The notes: generated by a model from the letters alone, not told the origin. DNA of 64,000 bases from Streptomyces rishiriensis (GCF_003112535.1 NZ_BEWA01000023.1:62001-126000); one strand, 5' to 3'; shown: positions 30,653-39,472, counted from the first letter of the stretch. A program made the numbers and translations.

Positions 30653-31354
30653 TCACGACAGGCCGCCCTGCTCGCAGATCCGCCGCGCGACCTCGCGGAG
30701 CTTGACGTTGTTCTCCTGTGAATAGCGCCGCAGCACGTCGAAGGCCTGGTCCTCGGCGAGGTGATGGCTGCCCATGAGGATGCCCATGGCCTCGCCGATG
30801 ACGTGCCGGGTGGCCACGGCCTGCTCCATCTGGGCGTGGGTGCGGGCGCTGGAGAAGGCGACCGCGGCGTGGGAGGCGAGCAGCCAGCCGGCCAGCTCGC
30901 TGGTCTCGGTGAACGCGCCGGCCTTGCGCGAGTAGAGGTTGAGCGCGCCGAGGTCCTCGTCGTCGGTGAACAGCAGAAAGCCCATCATGCTGCCCACCCC
31001 GAGAGCCTGGGCCCTCGGGGCGTAGGCGGGCCAGCGCCGCTGCTCGCCGGTGAGGTCCGCGATGCGGAAGACCCGCTCGCCCTCGGCGCGCTGGGCGACG
31101 TCGAAACACGGTCCTTCCCCCAGCTGCTCCTGCAGCTGGTCGCTGTCGACGACCAGCTGGTCGGTGGGGGCGAGCGTCTCCACCTTGGGGGCGTGCAGCA
31201 CGAGAATGCCGGCCGCGTCACACCCGTCGACCAGTTCCGTGGCCGACGCGGTGATCCGCTCCAGCGTGGCGCCGACCGATTCCTGTGCCAGGAGATCCCT
31301 CGCCATCGATGCCATCTGCTGGGCGAACCGACCCCAGTCCCCACCGTCCTCCAC
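30653..31354 (-). CDS. GAF-ANTAR transcription antiterminator
   Basis: 233 aa. A GAF sensor (about 20-165: ERITASATELVDGCDAAGIL; GPCFDVAQRAEGERVFRIAD; GSMMGFLLFTDDEDLGALNL) is followed by the three-helix ANTAR RNA-binding domain (about 175-230: AVATRHVIGEAMGILMGSHH; FDVLRRYSQENNVKLREVAR). Such proteins bind tandem stem-loops in leader RNAs and prevent termination in response to a ligand or phosphorylation. The GTG at 31354 has GGGAGG 6 nt upstream. It faces the rsb operon and may serve a related stress response, but its RNA targets are unknown. Confidence 0.9.
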   Translation of the reverse strand: MEDGGDWGRFAQQMASMARDLLAQESVGATLERITASATELVDGCDAAGILVLHAPKVETLAPTDQLVVDSDQLQEQLGEGPCFDVAQRAEGERVFRIADLTGEQRRWPAYAPRAQALGVGSMMGFLLFTDDEDLGALNLYSRKAGAFTETSELAGWLLASHAAVAFSSARTHAQMEQAVATRHVIGEAMGILMGSHHLAEDQAFDVLRRYSQENNVKLREVARRICEQGGLS

Positions 31355-31446
31355 CGTCCGACCTCCCTGAGAGACGCCTCCTGCCCAGCTTCCCACGCAC
31401 TCTCACGGGGGCGCGGAGTCGGCGACAGGCGAGGTCGACGCGGCGC

Positions 31447-32019
31447 TCAGCGCACGACGTCGAAGACGTTCTTCTGGAGCCCGTTGGCGTACGCCTGGTG
31501 CTCGACGAGCCTCAGCTTCTGGGTGTCCTTGTCCGTGGAGCTGAAGAGCCGCTTGCCCGCCCCGAGCAGAAGGGGGAAGACGAGCAGGTGGTAGCGGTCG
31601 ATCAGGCCGGCGTCCGACAGCGCCTGATTCAGGGAGGCGCTGCCGTGGACGATGATCGGGCCGCCTTCGCTCTCCTTCAGGGCGGCGACGTCGTCGAGCG
31701 AGCGCAGGATCGTCGTGTCCCCCCAGTTGGACACCAGGTCGTTCTGACGCAGGGTGGTGGAGACCACGTACTTCGGCATGACCTTGTAGTCGGCGAACTC
31801 CGGCATGTCGGGCCACACCGGACTGAACGCCTCATAGCTCGTCCGGCCCAGCAGCATCGCGGTGGCCTCCTGCTGCTCCCGGCCCTTGATGTCGAACGCC
31901 TCGGGGAGGAACTCGACGTCCTTGAAGGTCCAGCCGGCGTTGCGGTAGCCGGGCTCGCCGCCCGGGGCCTCCACGACGCCGTCGAGCGAGATGAAAGCGG
32001 TGCTGATCAGGGTGCGCAT
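31447..32019 (-). CDS. Dihydrofolate-reductase-family (RibD C-terminal-like) protein
   Basis: 190 aa. The N-terminus MRTLISTAFISLDGVVEAPG and later GRTSYEAFSPVWPD, YVVSTTLR, GGPIIVHGSASLNQALSDAG and LLVFPLLLGAGKRLF match the RibD_C/YyaP-YwjB group of NADPH-binding reductases, distinct from biosynthetic FolA. Substrate unknown. The ATG has GAGGAA 7-8 nt upstream. Single gene. Confidence 0.88.
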   Translation of the reverse strand: MRTLISTAFISLDGVVEAPGGEPGYRNAGWTFKDVEFLPEAFDIKGREQQEATAMLLGRTSYEAFSPVWPDMPEFADYKVMPKYVVSTTLRQNDLVSNWGDTTILRSLDDVAALKESEGGPIIVHGSASLNQALSDAGLIDRYHLLVFPLLLGAGKRLFSSTDKDTQKLRLVEHQAYANGLQKNVFDVVR

Positions 32020-32412
32020 CGTGGGTTCCTCGGGTTCTCGTGTCCGGTCTTCGCTGAACGGGTCGGTGCGCCCTCGCCCGCAGGATGCGGCCACGGCGCC
32101 CCGGCCATGTTCTCCGACCGCCGATCCATCACAAACTCATCGGTCGTCGTCGGTGCGTCGACGTGTCGGCGAACGCGCCACCGGCTCAGCCGACGGGACG
32201 AGGCCGCGTGGCAGGCGTCGTCACCTGCGGCGACTTCCGTACCCCGCCGACGCATCGTCAACTCGACTCACCGCCCCCGAGAACGTCGAAGCGCTGTGGC
32301 ACAGCCCGCGGATGACCCAGGACAACCTGAAGTTCGGCGCCGAGGCGGACGCGTGGGACAAGGCCGGAGCGAGCCTCGAGTCGCCCCGCACCCGCCCGAC
32401 ACCGGTTCGGGC
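32020..32412. other. Intergenic region with nested inverted repeats
   Basis: 393 nt without a supported gene. Around 32115-32145 there is an AT-richer patch with nested inverted repeats, CGACCG...CGGTCG (32115 and 32140) and CCGAT...ATCGG (32121 and 32139), a possible operator/promoter for the DHFR-like gene. A short + strand stretch near 32306-32380 reads MTQDNLKFGAEADAWDKAG and has a coding-like look; it may be a gene remnant, but is too short to call. Confidence 0.4.
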
Positions 32413-33945
32413 ATGATGCCCTGTGTGGATCACGTCCTGTGCGGTCTCGCCGCCAACACCACGTTGCCGTACGAGCTGGTCGACCGGCTGATCGCGGTCG
32501 CGGACGCCGACGTCGCCGGATGCCTCGCCGACCGGGCGGATCTCGGGCACGCACAGGCGGTCGCCCTGTTCTCGCGCGTCCAGGAGTGCGGGGTGCACCT
32601 CGCGTACGAGGGCCGGCTGACCGCCGCCGACGTCGATCCCGTCGCGCGGCCGGACGTCGCGCTCGCCCTGCTCGACAAGGGCGCCGGCAGCCCGCAGTGG
32701 GCACGGCTCCTCGCGGGCGACCCGATCCCCGCGCACCGGGAGAAGCTGGCCGCCTGCTCCGGCCTCCCGGCCGACGTGGTGAGGACGCTGGCCGCGGACC
32801 CGGACGTGGGCGTCGTCGCGGAACTCGCACTGTGGACCACGTCCGACGCGGTCGCAGGGAGCCTCGCGAGACACCCGCACGCCCAGGTGCGCCGCTCGGC
32901 CGCCGCCAACGAGGCGACGCCCCCGGACGCGCTCGCGGCGCTCCTCACCGGGCACGGGCTGCCGCCGGCGCGCCGCTGCGAGGTCTGCGACCGGGAGGCG
33001 ACGCCGTTCGTGCACGAGCGGCAGTGTCCGCGCCCCGACTGCACGTTGCCGCCGGGCGCCTCCTGCGACGGGTCCCACGAGTCCGCCGTGCACGACATAC
33101 GCCAAGCGGCCCTGCACAATCCGGCGACGCCCGCCGGGGACGTCGTCGCCTTCGCGGACCATCCATCGATGCTGCTGCGCTGGGCGCTCGCCGACCGCCC
33201 CGACCTGCCTGCGGCGGTCTACCGGAAACTGGCGGCGGACCCCGTTCCCGGCGTCCGGGCCGACGTCGCCGGGAATCCCGCGATCGACGACGCGCTGATG
33301 CGCACCCTGGCCGGCGACCGGGACCCGGACGTGCGTCGCGGGCTCGCGCACAACCCGCGAGTGCCGCTGGACGTGCTGACGCGGCTGGCCGGCTCCGTCA
33401 GGATCGGAGCGACCCTGCTGCCGCGGATCGCCGCCGCGACTCCCTCCGAGGTCCGGCGGCTCGTCCGGTCACCGATCCCGGCCGCCCGCATGCTGGCGGC
33501 CCGACGACGGGATCTGCGGCCGGAGATCCGCGACCGGCTGGCCGACGACCCCGACGCGAAGGTGGTCAAGTCCGTCGCGTCGCACCCGGGCCTCACGGAA
33601 GCCCGCTTGCGCGCCATGGTCGACCGGCACGGAATCCGGGTCCTCGCCGGAGTGGCGGCCAACCCGGACGCGAGTCCGGCGCTGCTGGAGCATCTGATCC
33701 GGCACGAACCACCCGTGCCGAAAGCGCTCCGCGAGATCGCCCGGCATCCGCACGCGTCGCCGCGCGCCCTGCTCGCCTGTCTGGCGGACGCCCGGGCGAG
33801 ACCCGTCGCCGCCGGCCGTCCGGCACTTCCGCCGCCGGTCGTCGTGGACCTGCTCGACGACCCCGACCCGCGCGTGGTGGAAGCGGCGGCCGCCAACCCC
33901 TCACTGCCCCTCGCCGTGATCGAGGAGCTGATTCCCCGGACGTGA
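32413..33945 (+). CDS. Leucine-rich-repeat-variant (LRV) protein with a Cys cluster
   Basis: 510 aa built from about 24-residue helical repeats of the type LAADPDxxVRxxLAxNPxxP (for example VRTLAADPDVGVVAELALWT; LAGDRDPDVRRGLAHNPRVP; LADDPDAKVVKSVASHPGLT), the LRV/HEAT-like pattern. Between repeats, residues 189-222 hold a Cys cluster, CEVC...QCPRPDC...SC, that looks zinc-binding. In nitrogen-fixing bacteria an LRV protein carries a 4Fe-4S cluster at its N-terminus, so metal binding in this family has precedent. Likely a protein-protein scaffold. Starts at ATG 32413 or 32416; no ribosome site is visible. Streptomyces often carries several paralogues; function unknown. Confidence 0.78.
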   Translation: MMPCVDHVLCGLAANTTLPYELVDRLIAVADADVAGCLADRADLGHAQAVALFSRVQECGVHLAYEGRLTAADVDPVARPDVALALLDKGAGSPQWARLLAGDPIPAHREKLAACSGLPADVVRTLAADPDVGVVAELALWTTSDAVAGSLARHPHAQVRRSAAANEATPPDALAALLTGHGLPPARRCEVCDREATPFVHERQCPRPDCTLPPGASCDGSHESAVHDIRQAALHNPATPAGDVVAFADHPSMLLRWALADRPDLPAAVYRKLAADPVPGVRADVAGNPAIDDALMRTLAGDRDPDVRRGLAHNPRVPLDVLTRLAGSVRIGATLLPRIAAATPSEVRRLVRSPIPAARMLAARRRDLRPEIRDRLADDPDAKVVKSVASHPGLTEARLRAMVDRHGIRVLAGVAANPDASPALLEHLIRHEPPVPKALREIARHPHASPRALLACLADARARPVAAGRPALPPPVVVDLLDDPDPRVVEAAAANPSLPLAVIEELIPRT

Positions 33946-34149
33946 GCGCCGGACGCACCCCTCCGGCTCCGGCCCGACCCCGGTTCCGGCCCGTCCGCGC
34001 GGCGCGTCGTCGGTCGCTGCCACCGGTTTTGCGGCCACCCGTGCCGAGCAAGATCAGGAGGAGGCGTCCGGCTCGAACGAGAACGCGAAGGCGTGCACCG
34101 CATCCACGTCGAGGCCGGCCGTCGCCGACAGTGGCTCTAGGAGGAACCC

Positions 34150-35337
34150 GTGGCCGTCGCTCCCCTCACGGAGACCGACATGTTCGCGACCTCGGACCGG
34201 CGCACGCGCTACGAGCAGTACCGGCACCTCCGAGAGCTGGGAGGCGTCGTCCGACTGCGCGATCCGGACGTGTACGCGGTGACGCGCCACGACGAGGTGA
34301 AGGCCGCGTTGGCCGACCACGACGCCTTCGTCTCCGGCGAGGGCGTGGGATTCGATCCCGGGGTCAACGAGCTCATGCGGGGCGTCACGCTCGTCAGCGA
34401 TCCGCCGGAGCACGACGCGCTGCGCTCCGTCGTCGGGGCGGGACTGCGCCCCGGCCCCCTGCGGGCCCGCGGGGAGGACATCGTCCAGAAGGCGGGCGAT
34501 CTCGTCGCCCAAGTCGTCGCCAAGGGCGAGATCGACGGCGTCACCGAGCTCGCCCAGGCGCTGCCCATGCTCGTCATACCCGACTACCTCGGGCTTCCCG
34601 AACGCAATCGTGAGCACCTCTACGCGTGGGGGCAGGTGGGCAACGACCTGCTGGGTCCGGCCTCGGAACGCACCGCGCACAACATGGAGATGACCCGGCG
34701 CCTGTTCACGTTCGCCCACGAGCTCGCGGCGAACCGGGAACTCGCGGCCGGAAGTCCCGGGGCCGCCATGCTCGAAGCGGCCGACCGGGGTGTCATCGCC
34801 GCGGAGAAGTGCCCGCTCCTCCTCGTCGACTTCATCGGCCCGTCACTGGAGACCACGGCCGCGGCGATCGGCCATCTGCTCGTCCTCTTCGCCGAACGCC
34901 CCGACCAGTGGGACGCGTTGCGCGCGGAACCCGGTCTGGTCGCCTCGACGATCAACGAACTGCTCAGGTTCGAGACCCCCGTGCGCGGACTCACCCGTGT
35001 CGCGGCGCGCGACACGGAGCTCGGCGGGGTGACCGTCCCGCAGGGCGCGCGCATCTGGGCGCTCTTCGCCTCCGCGAACCGCGACGAACGCAAGTGGGAG
35101 CGTGCGGACGAGTTCGACTTCCGCCGCAATCCGCTCGATCACCTCGGATTCGGATACGGCGCGCACAACTGCGTCGGCCAGGGCGTCGCCCGTCTGGAGC
35201 TGCACGCCGTCATCCACGCGCTGCTCGACTCCGTCGAACGGGTCGAGCTCACCGGCGATCCGGTGATCGCGGAGAACACGATCCTCAACACCTACGCCGG
35301 GATCCCCGTCCGGTTCGTCGCGAGGAAGGCGACCTGA
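34150..35337 (+). CDS. Cytochrome P450
   Basis: 395 aa. Full-length P450: haem loop FGYGAHNCVGQGVARLE (Cys341), I-helix DFIGPSLETTAAAIGHL, ExxR in INELLRFETPVRGLTR. The I-helix lacks the usual AGxxT Gly at one position but keeps an acid-alcohol pair (Glu-Thr). The GTG start follows AGGAGGAA by 3-5 nt. It stands alone without ferredoxin or reductase genes. The N-terminal sequence TDMFATSDRRTRYEQYRHLR resembles CYP families that hydroxylate aromatic or terpene-like substrates, but no substrate can be assigned. Confidence 0.9.
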   Translation: MAVAPLTETDMFATSDRRTRYEQYRHLRELGGVVRLRDPDVYAVTRHDEVKAALADHDAFVSGEGVGFDPGVNELMRGVTLVSDPPEHDALRSVVGAGLRPGPLRARGEDIVQKAGDLVAQVVAKGEIDGVTELAQALPMLVIPDYLGLPERNREHLYAWGQVGNDLLGPASERTAHNMEMTRRLFTFAHELAANRELAAGSPGAAMLEAADRGVIAAEKCPLLLVDFIGPSLETTAAAIGHLLVLFAERPDQWDALRAEPGLVASTINELLRFETPVRGLTRVAARDTELGGVTVPQGARIWALFASANRDERKWERADEFDFRRNPLDHLGFGYGAHNCVGQGVARLELHAVIHALLDSVERVELTGDPVIAENTILNTYAGIPVRFVARKAT

Positions 35338-35376
35338 CGCACCGCGCGACCACGGCGTCGGCCTTTGCGCCGCGGC

Positions 35377-35892
35377 TCAGCCGACGTAGGCGTCACAGAG
35401 GTCCCGGACGGAGGGCGGCACGGGCGATCCGTGGGACCAGCCGCACACGGTGCGCAGGTCGTACGTGGCGTACGGCTGCGCCTGCCGCGGCCTGACCTGG
35501 CGCGGGCGGGCGGGGCGTTGCGGACGCCCGGCGTGGCGGCGTGGCCCGGCCGGGGCGACGAACCGGGGCCGTGCCGGACGGGCCGCCGCCGAGCCGGTGC
35601 GCGGCCGGACCGGCGACTGGGCGCGCGGAGGCCGCTTCCCGGCGTCGCCGCGGCCGGTCGACTGCCGTGCCGTGGCGCGCAGGTGACGGGCGGGCGGCTG
35701 CGGTGTTCGGCTCGGGGCCGTGCTGACGAGCGCGGTCACGGCGGGAGCCTGGCCCGGATCCGGCACGAGCGAGGGCGTGCGGGCGGCGGCCGGAGCCAGG
35801 CGCGGCGGCGGAGCGCCGGCGGGGAGGGACACACAGCCTCCGGCGAGGAGGACGGTCGCCAGGACGGCGGCGAAGGCGAGAGGACGGCGCAT
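35377..35892 (-). CDS. Predicted lipoprotein with Pro/Arg-rich linker
   Basis: 171 aa. N-terminal lipoprotein signal MRRPLAFAAVLATVLLAGGC with the lipobox LAGGC, so the mature N-terminus is Cys20 and the protein is anchored outside the membrane. A long Pro/Arg/Ala-rich, probably disordered linker leads to a small conserved-looking end (YDLRTVCGWSHGSPVPP then VRDLCDAYVG) with two Cys that may form a disulfide. Function unknown; similar wall-spanning lipoproteins occur in Streptomyces. GGGAG lies only 1 nt before the ATG. Confidence 0.7.
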   Translation of the reverse strand: MRRPLAFAAVLATVLLAGGCVSLPAGAPPPRLAPAAARTPSLVPDPGQAPAVTALVSTAPSRTPQPPARHLRATARQSTGRGDAGKRPPRAQSPVRPRTGSAAARPARPRFVAPAGPRRHAGRPQRPARPRQVRPRQAQPYATYDLRTVCGWSHGSPVPPSVRDLCDAYVG

Positions 35893-36035
35893 GCTCCCAG
35901 GGTGACGGCCGACCGGCGGCCGCCGGGGCGACCTCGCGGCCGATCACCGGCACGGGTGACGCGGCGACGCCGCGGGACCGGGGTGAGCCGCACTCCCGTC
36001 GACGGGTCCGGGCCGGAACGTGTGATGCTGACGCC

Positions 36036-36536
36036 ATGACTGATCGAGGCGAGATCGCCGTCGTGCGCCGGCCGGGCCAGGACCTTTCCTCCGAGGACGG
36101 GCTCGCCGCGCTGCTCACCGCCTACCATCTGCGGACCGAGACCGAGAAGGGCGAGGCCGTCACCGGTGTGGACGCGCTGCCGGACCGCTACCGGGCGGAG
36201 ATCTCGGACCCGCGGACCGCGTTCGCCGAAGACGTCGTGCTCACGGCCCTCGACGGGGACGCCGCGGTGGGCTGTCTCGTGCTGACCGCACCCGCCGACG
36301 GCCTGCCGGAGATCAAGAGGCTCTGGACGGACCCGGCCTACCGGGGCCGCGGCATCGCCTCCGAGCTGCTCCGGGTCGCGCTCGCGTCCGCCGCGGACGG
36401 CGGAGCGGACGCGGTGCGGCTCTCGGTGTGGGCATGGCGCACCGGAGCCATCTCGCTGTACGAACGCTTGGGCTTCGCCGTCACCGAGTCGTGGGACGAA
36501 CGCGAGCGACTGGTCTGCATGCAGCGCACGCTCTGA
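36036..36536 (+). CDS. GNAT family N-acetyltransferase
   Basis: 166 aa GCN5-related acetyltransferase. The acetyl-CoA loop is LWTDPAYRGRGIASELLRVA (RGRGIA), preceded by the strand VGCLVLTAPADGLPEIKRL and followed by AISLYERLGFAVTESW. Substrate unknown. There is no ribosome site; GATGCT ends 6 nt before the ATG, so the mRNA is probably leaderless. Confidence 0.88.
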   Translation: MTDRGEIAVVRRPGQDLSSEDGLAALLTAYHLRTETEKGEAVTGVDALPDRYRAEISDPRTAFAEDVVLTALDGDAAVGCLVLTAPADGLPEIKRLWTDPAYRGRGIASELLRVALASAADGGADAVRLSVWAWRTGAISLYERLGFAVTESWDERERLVCMQRTL

Positions 36537-36541
36537 GTGCG

Positions 36542-36556
36542 GGCCGCGACGCGGCC
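36542..36556. terminator. Short GC hairpin between convergent genes
   Basis: GGCCGC-GAC-GCGGCC, 6-bp stem and 3-nt loop, 5 nt after the acetyltransferase stop and 50 nt from the end of the convergent quinone oxidoreductase gene. Confidence 0.35.
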
Positions 36557-36605
36557 GCGCCGGGGCGCAGGCGGGCACGCCGCGCCGACGCGTGTCCGGC
36601 CGCCC

Positions 36606-37583
36606 TCAGTCGGCGACGCGCAGCAGCAGCTTCCCCGTCGAGGTGCGCCCGCCCATGAGCCGGTGCGCCTCGGCCGCGTCCGCGAGCGCGAACTCCGCGG
36701 TGACCGGCAGGCTCACGGCGCCGTCGGAGACGGTGCGGAAGGAGCGCTCGGCGAGGGCGCGCAGCGCGTCGGGCGCGGACTGCGCGAGCGTCAGGATCGA
36801 GAAGCCGCTGACGGAAAGGCCCCGTGCGTACAGCTCGGGCTGTCCGACCTGCCACGGCTCGGCCCCGCTCGCGTTGCCGAAGGACACCAGGCGTCCGAAG
36901 TCGGCCAGCGCGTCGAGGCCGCGACGCAGGGTGTCGCCGCCCACCGGATCGAGGACCAGGTCCACCCCCCTGCCGTCGGTGGCGTGGCGGACGTCATCGA
37001 CGAAGCCGTCGCCGGTGAACACCTCGTCGTAGCCGTGCTTGAGCGCGTGCCGGGCCTTGGCCGCCGAGGACACCACCCCGTACACCGCTCCGGCGCCCGC
37101 CGCCCTGGCCAACTGCCCGGCCACGGTGCCGATGCCGCCCGCCGCGCCCTGCACCAGCACGGTCTCTCCCGCCCGCAGCCGCCCGACCTCGTGCAGCAGG
37201 GCATGCGCGGTCGGCACCACCGTGGGAAGCGTGGCCGCGGTGCGCAGGTCCAGGTTCGCGGGAAGCGGGAAGACGGTGGCGGCGTCGGCGACCACCACCT
37301 CCGCGTAGGCTCCGCCGCCGACCAGCGCGGCGACCTCCTGGCCCGGCCGCAGCCCCTGGACGCCCTCGCCGACGGCCCGGACCCGGCCGGAGACCTCCAG
37401 GCCGGGCCGGAACGGCAGCGACGGCACCCGGTAGCCCTCGGCGCGTGCCTTGAGGTCGGCGAAGTTCACGCCCACGTAGACGGCGTCGACGCTGACCTGG
37501 CCGGGCCCGGGCTCGGGCGTCCCGGCCCGGACGAGCCGCAGCACCTCGGGGCCGCCGTACTCCTGGAACTCGACTGCGCGCAT
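36606..37583 (-). CDS. NADPH:quinone oxidoreductase family (zinc-independent MDR)
   Basis: 325 aa medium-chain dehydrogenase/reductase of the quinone oxidoreductase group. GroES-like part: VGVNFADLKARAEGYR, LPFRPGLEVSGRVRAVGEG; nucleotide-binding part: VLVQGAAGGIGTVAGQLARA with the AAxGGxG motif, and GVDLVLDPVGGDTLRRGL. No Zn-binding Cys cluster. It reduces quinones or enones with NADPH and commonly protects against electrophiles. ATG at 37583, AAGGG 13-17 nt upstream. It is divergent from an ArsR-type regulator with large inverted repeats between, so local repression is very likely. Confidence 0.9.
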   Translation of the reverse strand: MRAVEFQEYGGPEVLRLVRAGTPEPGPGQVSVDAVYVGVNFADLKARAEGYRVPSLPFRPGLEVSGRVRAVGEGVQGLRPGQEVAALVGGGAYAEVVVADAATVFPLPANLDLRTAATLPTVVPTAHALLHEVGRLRAGETVLVQGAAGGIGTVAGQLARAAGAGAVYGVVSSAAKARHALKHGYDEVFTGDGFVDDVRHATDGRGVDLVLDPVGGDTLRRGLDALADFGRLVSFGNASGAEPWQVGQPELYARGLSVSGFSILTLAQSAPDALRALAERSFRTVSDGAVSLPVTAEFALADAAEAHRLMGGRTSTGKLLLRVAD

Positions 37584-37607
37584 GACGGGATCACCACACC
37601 CTTCGCT

Positions 37608-37660
37608 GAGTGTTCGATGGAGAGCGAACACCAGGACTGTATGGTATTCATCGAACACTC
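37608..37660. promoter_or_regulatory. Operator region between quinone oxidoreductase and ArsR gene
   Basis: Perfect 12-bp inverted arms GAGTGTTCGATG (37608-37619) and CATCGAACACTC (37649-37660), 29 nt apart. A third half-site CGAACA at 37625-37630 pairs with TGTTCG (37611-37616) at 8-nt spacing. Likely bound by the divergently encoded ArsR-type regulator at 37731. Confidence 0.6.
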
Positions 37661-37730
37661 GACAACCGGCAGGCTCGTTCCGCGAGTCGCACGGTCGGAT
37701 ACACCGCGGACAGGTGACGACGGGAGGGTC

Positions 37731-38084
37731 ATGCCGAAGGAGGCAGCGGGCGGTTCTCACCGCGCGCCCCCGGTGCACACGGATCCCGAGGAGGTGTCCT
37801 TGCTCACGGCGCTGTCCGCGGTCGCCGACCCCGTGCGCATCACCCTGATCCGCGAGCTGGCGAACTCCGCCGACTGGACGCGCAGTTGCGGCAGTTTCGA
37901 CGTGCCCGTCGGCAAGGCGGCGCTCAGCCACCACTTCTCGGTCCTGCGCGGCGCCGGCCTGGTGGAACAGCGTGACGAGGGCCCGAAGCGGGTCAACCGG
38001 CTGCGCCGCGAGGAGTTCGAGGCGCGCTTCCCCGGACTGCTCGCCCTGCTCCTGGCGGACGAGGTCGTCGGCGGCGCCGAGTGA
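37731..38084 (+). CDS. ArsR-type winged-helix repressor
   Basis: 117 aa. wHTH of the ArsR/HTH_20 class: LLTALSAVADPVRITLIREL, VGKAALSHHFSVLRGAGLVE, then EGPKRVNRLRREEFEARFPG. It has one Cys (SCGSF) and no clear metal site, so it may sense an electrophile or aromatic ligand instead of a metal. ATG with GGGAGGG 4-6 nt upstream. It probably represses itself and the divergent quinone oxidoreductase through the inverted repeats at 37608-37660. Confidence 0.88.
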   Translation: MPKEAAGGSHRAPPVHTDPEEVSLLTALSAVADPVRITLIRELANSADWTRSCGSFDVPVGKAALSHHFSVLRGAGLVEQRDEGPKRVNRLRREEFEARFPGLLALLLADEVVGGAE

Positions 38085-38235
38085 GGGCGGGCTGCAAGCC
38101 CGGCGCGGGGTGCGGCCGAGGTGCTGCGGACGACCGGTGGCGAGGGTGGAGTCGAGGAGCCCTCAGCTCGAGAAGCCCTCAGCAATACCCTCGTCAGGGA
38201 TGCGGTCCCAGGCATCCGCATCCCGGCGGAAGGGA

Positions 38236-38264
38236 TTGACAGCAGCTCGCGTCGCTTCTACCTT
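38236..38264 (+). promoter_or_regulatory. Sigma-70-type promoter of the LacI gene
   Basis: TTGACA at 38236-38241, 17 nt, TACCTT at 38259-38264: a near-ideal housekeeping promoter. It lies 63 nt upstream of the LacI-family gene and is followed at once by a LacI-type operator. Confidence 0.65.
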
Positions 38265-38273
38265 GCCCTGTCG

Positions 38274-38313
38274 CGAACCGGTTCGACGCCCGGTCCGCGT
38301 CCGAACCGGTCCG
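38274..38313. promoter_or_regulatory. LacI-type operators
   Basis: A perfect palindrome CGAACCGGTTCG at 38274-38285 and a one-mismatch copy CGAACCGGTCCG at 38302-38313, 28 nt apart. The first would overlap the start of the transcript from the promoter at 38236, fitting autorepression by the LacI protein encoded downstream. Confidence 0.65.
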
Positions 38314-38326
38314 ACGAAGGAGTCCC

Positions 38327-39358
38327 GTGAACATCGGTGAGATCGCCAAGCGGGCCGGTGTCTCGCGGAGCACCGTGTCGTACGCCCTGAGCGGCAAGCG
38401 GCCCGTCTCGGACGACACCCGCCGGAGGATCCAGCAGGTGATCGACGAGCTGGGCTACCGTCCCAACGCCAGCGCGCGGGCTCTGGCCAACGGGCGGACC
38501 AGCACCATCGGGCTGGTCTTCCCGCCGGCCGGGAACCACTACACCGGCATGCAGCTCGACTTCATCGGCAGCGTGGTGGAGGCCGCGGCGGCCTACGACT
38601 ACGACGTGCTGCTCTCCCCGAGCGGCGTGGACAGCGACCGTTCGTTCCAGCGGCTGCTGGCCGAGCGGCGGGTCGACGGCGCGATCCTGATGGAGATCAG
38701 GCTCCAGGACGACCGCGTCGACCACCTGGGCGAGGAGAACTTCCCCGCCGTCTGCATCGGCCGCACCGCCGCCCCGGACCGTGACTGGTGGGTCGGCCTG
38801 GACCACACCGCGCTGGCGGCTGCCTGCGTCCACCACCTCGCCGACATGGGGCACCGCAGGATCGCCTTCGTCAACCGGCCCGAACGCCTGCTGCGGGCCG
38901 GGTACGAGTCGGCGCACCGCGGTCTGGACGGCTTCACCAAGGCCGCCGCCGAGCGCGGGCTCACGGTGCGGACGTACAGCTGCGGAGACGACGCTCCCTC
39001 GGGCCAGGCGTGCATGGAGCGGATCCTGCACGACGACCCGGCCACCACGGCCCTGGTCACCCTGAACGAGGCGGCGCTGGGCGGCCTGTACCGGGGCCTC
39101 GCACACGCGGGCCGCCATGTGCCGCGCGACTTCTCCGTCACCGGAGTCGTGGCCGGCCGGTGGGCGGAGACGGTGACCCCGCAGCTCACCGCCGCCGACG
39201 TGCCCGCCGAGGAGATGGGCCGACTGGCCGTCGACCTCCTCGTCGAGCGCCTCGACCACCCCGACGCCCCGCCCCGGCACCACCTCCTCGCACCGCCCAT
39301 CTCCCTGCGCGCCAGCACCGGACCCGCCTCGACGGCCGCGGCCGAGGCCGAGGCCTGA
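38327..39358 (+). CDS. LacI family transcriptional regulator
   Basis: 343 aa. LacI HTH (NIGEIAKRAGVSRSTVSYAL) with hinge helix (GYRPNASARALANGRT), then a periplasmic-binding-protein-like sensor (TIGLVFPPAGNHYTGMQLDF; VDGAILMEIRLQDDRVDHLG; MGHRRIAFVNRPERLLRAGY). It should bind a sugar or nucleoside-like ligand. GTG start 6-7 nt after AAGGAG. Preceded by its own promoter and operators; no sugar catabolic genes adjoin, so its regulon other than itself lies elsewhere or is absent. Confidence 0.92.
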   Translation: MNIGEIAKRAGVSRSTVSYALSGKRPVSDDTRRRIQQVIDELGYRPNASARALANGRTSTIGLVFPPAGNHYTGMQLDFIGSVVEAAAAYDYDVLLSPSGVDSDRSFQRLLAERRVDGAILMEIRLQDDRVDHLGEENFPAVCIGRTAAPDRDWWVGLDHTALAAACVHHLADMGHRRIAFVNRPERLLRAGYESAHRGLDGFTKAAAERGLTVRTYSCGDDAPSGQACMERILHDDPATTALVTLNEAALGGLYRGLAHAGRHVPRDFSVTGVVAGRWAETVTPQLTAADVPAEEMGRLAVDLLVERLDHPDAPPRHHLLAPPISLRASTGPASTAAAEAEA

Positions 39359-39472
39359 GGCCCCCAGCCCACCCGCCTGCGGGGGCGCTCGACGGCGTCT
39401 CGTGGGCGGGCGCGAAGCCGCGGGCTCGGCGGTTCTCGTCAGGAGTCCGCGGTGAGCCCCGGGACGACGGCA

